The position numbers were made by a program, and so were the translations under genes. Shown one piece after another: positions 60,656 through 64,000 of a stretch of DNA of 64,000 bases. The first letter of the stretch is position 1. The number at the start of each line of letters is the position of its first letter. Under the pieces are notes generated by a model that did not search any database, had not been told where the DNA came from, and saw nothing but the letters and a program-made list of their open reading frames with translations. The DNA is taken from contig JAFXDK010000051.1 in the NCBI GenBank assembly GCA_017521805.1, positions 52,469-116,468 of the forward strand. The letters are read 5' to 3'. Source of the DNA: Ruminococcus sp. GTDB taxonomy: Bacteria; Bacillota; Clostridia; Oscillospirales; Ruminococcaceae.

Positions 60656-61729
60656 TTAATAGTTTTTATCGGCATTTTCCATAGCCATTTCCAGAAGCTT
60701 GTCAACAACATCGGAAAGATTCATACCCAGCTCTTTCATAAGCTTGGGATATACGCTGTTCAGACGAAGTCCGGGGGCTGTACCGATTTTATTCAGCAGG
60801 AGCGTGCCGTCGTCGGCAAGGAAGAAATCAATTCTTGCAAGTCCCTTACATCCCATAGCCTTAAATGCCTTAACTGCTGTTTCACGGATATTTTCAGCGA
60901 TAGCGGCAGGAAGATCAGCAGGAATTACAAGATCATCACCGGAGCTTTTTCTCACCTCTGTTGGATCATATACATTATCGGTGGAAATAATCTCACCTAC
61001 ATTTGAAGCAAATGGCGAATCATAGCCGTAAACAGCGACTTCGAGTTTTCGTCCGCTGATATACTTTTCAACAACAACCTTGTTATCGTTGGAAAAAGCA
61101 ATTTTGACAGCTGTGATAAGCTCCTTTAAATCGTTGGCAGTTCCTGTACCTGCACTGCAGCCGCTGTTTGCAGGCTTGACAGCCATAGGGAATCCGGTTT
61201 TTGCGGCAATATCAGCACATTTTTCGTCAAGATCATTTAAATCTCGCTGAGTGAGAAGCTTCCATGGAGCAGTTTTTATACCATAGTCATCCATAATCAT
61301 ATGGGTATGGGATTTATCCATGCACGAAGCTGACGAAAGAAGAGTGCTTCCGACATAGGGGATTCCCGACATATTGAGAATTCCCTGAATAGTACCGTCA
61401 GCGCATTTTTTTCCCTGTAAAACGGGAAAAATAACATCAATTTTTCTGATTGAAACATCGCCGTTTTCTATAATTATTATACCCCTGTGGAGAGGGTCGG
61501 GAGAAAGGATTGCAGATGTGCAGTCGGCATTGTATTCCCAAGAGCCGTCAGCGATTTCGTCAGCATCGCCGGGGAAATAGAGCCAGCGTCCTTTGCGTGT
61601 GATACCCACAGCGATTACTTCGTAGGTATCGGTGGGGATACTGCGTATTACCTCGGCGGCAGAGGCAAGGGAAAGTTCATGTTCCTGAGATGTTCCGCCA
61701 AAAATTACAGCAGCCTTGATTTTAGCCAT
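60656..61729 (-). CDS. D-alanine--D-alanine ligase-like ATP-grasp protein with altered metal site
   Basis: 357 aa from ATG 61729 (GGAG 6 nt upstream); an in-frame TTG at 61741 would include that site. The Ddl pattern is clear: VIFGGTSQEHELSLASA at the start, GIPYVGSTLLSSASCMDKSHTHMIM, MAVKPANSGCSAG, and ARIDFFLADDGTLLL with metal Asp about 301. The last metal motif reads LNKIGTAPG where Ddl proteins have a NEINTMPG-type sequence, so the metal-binding Glu becomes Lys (about 314) and the Asn becomes Gly (about 316). Classical Ddl activity would therefore be surprising. It may be a divergent ligase or have another role. The DUF1934 gene follows 28 nt downstream. Confidence 0.85.
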   Translation of the reverse strand: MAKIKAAVIFGGTSQEHELSLASAAEVIRSIPTDTYEVIAVGITRKGRWLYFPGDADEIADGSWEYNADCTSAILSPDPLHRGIIIIENGDVSIRKIDVIFPVLQGKKCADGTIQGILNMSGIPYVGSTLLSSASCMDKSHTHMIMDDYGIKTAPWKLLTQRDLNDLDEKCADIAAKTGFPMAVKPANSGCSAGTGTANDLKELITAVKIAFSNDNKVVVEKYISGRKLEVAVYGYDSPFASNVGEIISTDNVYDPTEVRKSSGDDLVIPADLPAAIAENIRETAVKAFKAMGCKGLARIDFFLADDGTLLLNKIGTAPGLRLNSVYPKLMKELGMNLSDVVDKLLEMAMENADKNY

Positions 61730-62085
61730 ATTAATCTCCAATCTGCATAAGAATAGATGAGTAAATTGGTAAATGTTTTATTTTGAAATGTTACATAATA
61801 AACTCATCAAGGATTATCAAAGCATAACATTCGATAATACATATCATTTATATTTTATCACATTTCACAAAAAACTGCAAGCTTTTTTTGCGAAAAATCT
61901 AAAAAAACAGCAAATCAAGTTATCGTTGAACAATCGTAAACATGTTTTTTTGTGTAAAATGACGAAAAATCCCTGCCGATATGCACCGACAGGGACGAGA
62001 GGAACAGGAAAATGTCATAAATTCATTAATGTGCACAAACAAAAATGGTCTTAATTGTGCAGTATGTTTGACAGTCGGGAGAAAT
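61730..62085. other. AT-rich gene-free region
   Basis: 356 bp between the ddl-like gene and the GH130 gene, both on the reverse strand. Apart from a terminator at 61964-61995 nothing is recognisable; no convincing promoter for the ddl-like gene was found. Confidence 0.5.
61964..61995 (-). terminator. Terminator of the GH130 gene
   Basis: CCCTG..CG / CG..CAGGG stem-loop (61971-61994, one mismatch) followed on the reverse strand by T5. Confidence 0.75.
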
Positions 62086-63105
62086 TTATCTTCTTCCGAT
62101 AGAAGAATCACCCTCGAAAAGATTATCATACTTTAATATAAAGTCATATATTTCATCGACAGTTGTATAAGCAATTCCGACGTAGCTGTCAGCACAACCA
62201 TAGTACAATGCTATTCTGCCAGTCTCTGAATCATGAAGCGTACAGCATGGAAAGCATACATTGGGAACGAATCCGCGTTCCTCGTACCACTCTTCAGGAG
62301 TGAGAACATAGCGTGAACAGCGGTGAAGAACCTTTGAAGGTTCGTTGATGTCGAGTATAGCCGCACCAACGCTGTAAACGTAGCCGTTGCAGGTGTTTAC
62401 TACACCATGATAGAAAATCAGCCAGCCTTTATCTGTTTCAATGGGAGCCGCACCGCCGCCTATTTTTAGACTTTCCCACCAGTTGTCAGATTTGCCCATA
62501 ACGTGACGGTGCTTGCCCCAGTACATCATATCAGGGCTTTCACTGATGAAAATATCTCCGAATGCAGTATGTCCATTATCACAAGGACGTGAAAGCATTA
62601 CAAAATTACCATTGATTTTACGGGGGAAAAGTACAGCGTTACGGTTATAGGGGAGGAATGGATTTTCAACTCGTGTAAAAGTCTTGAAATCGGTTGTTTT
62701 AGCCATTCCGATAGCAGCTCCGTAAAAATCCTGACACCAAATAGTATAATAAGTATCTTCAACTTTAATTAATCTTGGATCATAAGCATATATTGGTTGA
62801 AACTGTTTTCCGTCTTCGTCAACGAACTTAATTTTTTCTTCCTGAAAGTTCCAATTAAGTGCATCAGAACTTGTACCAAAGTATACATGAGGCATTCCGT
62901 CCCGTTGCTCTCCGCGAAAAACACCTACAAATCCGTCTTGATAAGGGATTACAGCACTATTGAATATACGTGCTACATCGGGTATTGGGTTTCGTTTTAT
63001 AATTGGATTTTCAGGATGTCTCCACATGGGAGTTGCACATTCCGCAGGTTTTTCACACCATGGCATATTCGGCAAAGGGGGAGCAATAATTTTTATAGAA
63101 GCCAT
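62086..63105 (-). CDS. GH130 beta-1,4-mannooligosaccharide phosphorylase
   Basis: 339 aa, five-bladed propeller. GH130 blocks: NPIPDVARIFNSAVIPYQDGFVGVFRGEQRDGMPHVYFG, the proposed proton donor Asp109 in YAYDPRLIKVEDTYYTIWCQDFYG, and GGGAAPIETDKGWLIFYHGV with phosphate-binding residues. Length and sequence style fit the RaMP2-like mannooligosaccharide phosphorylases described in Ruminococcus albus, as opposed to the longer mannosylglucose phosphorylases. The reaction releases mannose-1-phosphate from imported beta-mannan oligosaccharides in the cytosol. No signal peptide. It is transcribed from its own promoter, divergent from the galactokinase-like gene. Confidence 0.88.
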   Translation of the reverse strand: MASIKIIAPPLPNMPWCEKPAECATPMWRHPENPIIKRNPIPDVARIFNSAVIPYQDGFVGVFRGEQRDGMPHVYFGTSSDALNWNFQEEKIKFVDEDGKQFQPIYAYDPRLIKVEDTYYTIWCQDFYGAAIGMAKTTDFKTFTRVENPFLPYNRNAVLFPRKINGNFVMLSRPCDNGHTAFGDIFISESPDMMYWGKHRHVMGKSDNWWESLKIGGGAAPIETDKGWLIFYHGVVNTCNGYVYSVGAAILDINEPSKVLHRCSRYVLTPEEWYEERGFVPNVCFPCCTLHDSETGRIALYYGCADSYVGIAYTTVDEIYDFILKYDNLFEGDSSIGRR

Positions 63106-63167
63106 AATACTTCCTCCTCAGTTAATTAAATATCAATTTAAGTATTGCCTAAGTCTGTTATAATTTA

Positions 63168-63196
63168 AGTATACACCATTTTTTTGCTGTTGTCAA
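63168..63196 (-). promoter_or_regulatory. Promoter of the GH130 gene
   Basis: Reverse strand TTGACA (63191-63196), 17-nt spacer, TATACT (63168-63173). Confidence 0.78.
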
Positions 63197-63364
63197 GGGA
63201 ATAGCCTCATTCTTTTTAAAATTGTTGTAATTGTACAAAATATTTCATTTTCTATTGTACAATAACCCCACAATAAAAATTGTAATGTGAAAATTCTGGG
63301 AAAACTATGGATTTTTATGCTTAAAAGGTATATAATAAAATAAAGTATAATTGGAGGCGATATA

Positions 63365-64000
63365 ATGACCATTTATGAATTATCTAATATTTTAAGTAAC
63401 GGCGGTTTGGATGAACTTTTTTTGCGGATATATCGTAAATCTGATTTGGAAAGACTGCGTCAGCGCGCGCGATATCTTAACGCTGCTGAAAATTTTTCAA
63501 AGAATTTTCCAAATCGGGAGGATATTCATATTTTTTCATCGTCCGCCAATGTAAGAATTGGTGGAAATCATGTTGCGAAACATGGTGGAAGTGAATTATC
63601 AGTTTCTGTTTCAACGGATATAATTGCTATTGTTGGTTATCATGATGATGCTGTAATCCGCATAAAAATGGATAAGTCTGAAATTATTGAGATTGATTTA
63701 TCTGACCCTGCAGATATTGATTCTGAAAATGAGATAATGGAAATTATAAGAAAAAATATAGAATCTTTGGTGGAAAATGAAAAAAACTGCTATGGATTTG
63801 ATGCCTATATATCCTCAGACATTTCGGAAAAGAATATTTTTTCTTCATCTGAAATACTAAAGGGAACCTCTAAAAACCTCCCTCACGGCAAACTTTCTAT
63901 GCCAAATATCACTTACTGCGTTGCCAAACCTTGCAATACATCAAGTATTACTGCGGTTTGTCGCCTTGTAACTGATATTTGTCATACACGAAATTTCGCT
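63365..64000 (+). pseudogene. Degenerate galactokinase-like gene interrupted by a repeat element (runs off window)
   Basis: ATG 63365 has GGAGG 7 nt upstream and a TATAAT at 63331. The frame is open for 212 codons to the window edge. Residues 1-165 follow Ruminococcus-type galactokinases: IHIFSSSANVRIGGNHVAKHGGSELSVSVSTDIIAIVGYHDDAVIRIK, and GFDAYISSDISEKNIFSSSE in place of the GFDAY.TSDV..GAGLSSSAAFE block. The PGR of the substrate motif and the Gly of the phosphate loop are missing. From 63861 the coding sequence is the MITE-like element, exactly where the GHMP Ser/Gly loop should continue. It is either a pseudogene or a short galactokinase paralogue with altered function. Confidence 0.7.
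63861..64000 (+). mobile_element. MITE-like element, copy C (left 140 bp)
   Basis: Close match to copy A from AGGGAACCTCTAAAAACCTC through the central GTATTACTGCGG region to ACGAAATTTCGCT; the right terminus lies outside the window. It sits inside the galactokinase-like frame. Confidence 0.82.

Overview
The window reads as a moderately AT-rich chromosomal segment of an anaerobic, fibre-degrading Firmicute, most likely Ruminococcus or a close relative in the Oscillospiraceae. The support is a secreted esterase with a type I dockerin and a CBM22-like module, a GH130 mannooligosaccharide phosphorylase, a GH105 rhamnogalacturonyl hydrolase beside a sugar ABC importer, pyruvate formate-lyase fermentation, Thr-rich linkers in exported proteins, and a Firmicute-type dgt-dnaG-rpoD cluster. 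I see no insertion sequence with a transposase, prophage or CRISPR array. Small palindromic and terminal-inverted-repeat elements are plentiful.

Layout. 1-7.8 kb: envelope and secreted proteins (glycosyl-hydrolase-like lipoprotein cut by the window edge, penicillin-binding lipoprotein, VanZ, TraB/GumN lipoprotein, unknown membrane protein, dockerin esterase). 8-15.5 kb: two GGDEF signalling proteins around a pyruvate formate-lyase whose glycyl-radical domain is a separate gene, plus an AI-2E-type permease. 15.5-23 kb: ftsH, a SleB-like hydrolase, a DnaI/DnaD-like helicase-loading pair, an SGNH hydrolase and tRNA-Thr(GGT). 23.1-28.6 kb: a tyrosine-specifier T-box heading a six-gene collinear run that ends in tyrS. 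28.6-33.9 kb: amidase, small membrane and Cys-rich proteins, a ClpC-like ATPase, a repeat cluster and a patatin. 34.2-38.5 kb: ABC importer plus GH105. 38.7-44.4 kb: nfeD/SPFH pair, ychF, and an EAL phosphodiesterase fused to a beta-solenoid. 44.6-53.7 kb: dgt-dnaG-rpoD, yigZ, rpmE, phosphohexomutase and S41 protease. 53.7-61.7 kb: M23 hydrolase, ftsX-ftsE, CdaR-like regulator, argS, DUF1934 and a Ddl-like ligase. 61.7-64 kb: GH130 phosphorylase and a degenerate galactokinase-like gene interrupted by a repeat element.

Several genes fit together. SBP, two permeases and GH105 form a 4-bp-overlapping operon for importing and cleaving unsaturated pectin oligosaccharides. The three pfl genes are tightly coupled behind one consensus promoter. 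FtsEX with the coiled-coil M23 protein is the usual division-coupled peptidoglycan hydrolase module. Sigma-A promoters are easy to read here because 17-nt spacers recur, and together with Shine-Dalgarno positions they decide many start codons. The most unusual items are the split pyruvate formate-lyase, the cytoplasmic EAL-beta-solenoid fusion, the T-box to tyrS distance, a Ddl-like ligase lacking two expected metal-ligand residues, and the dispersed repeat families.
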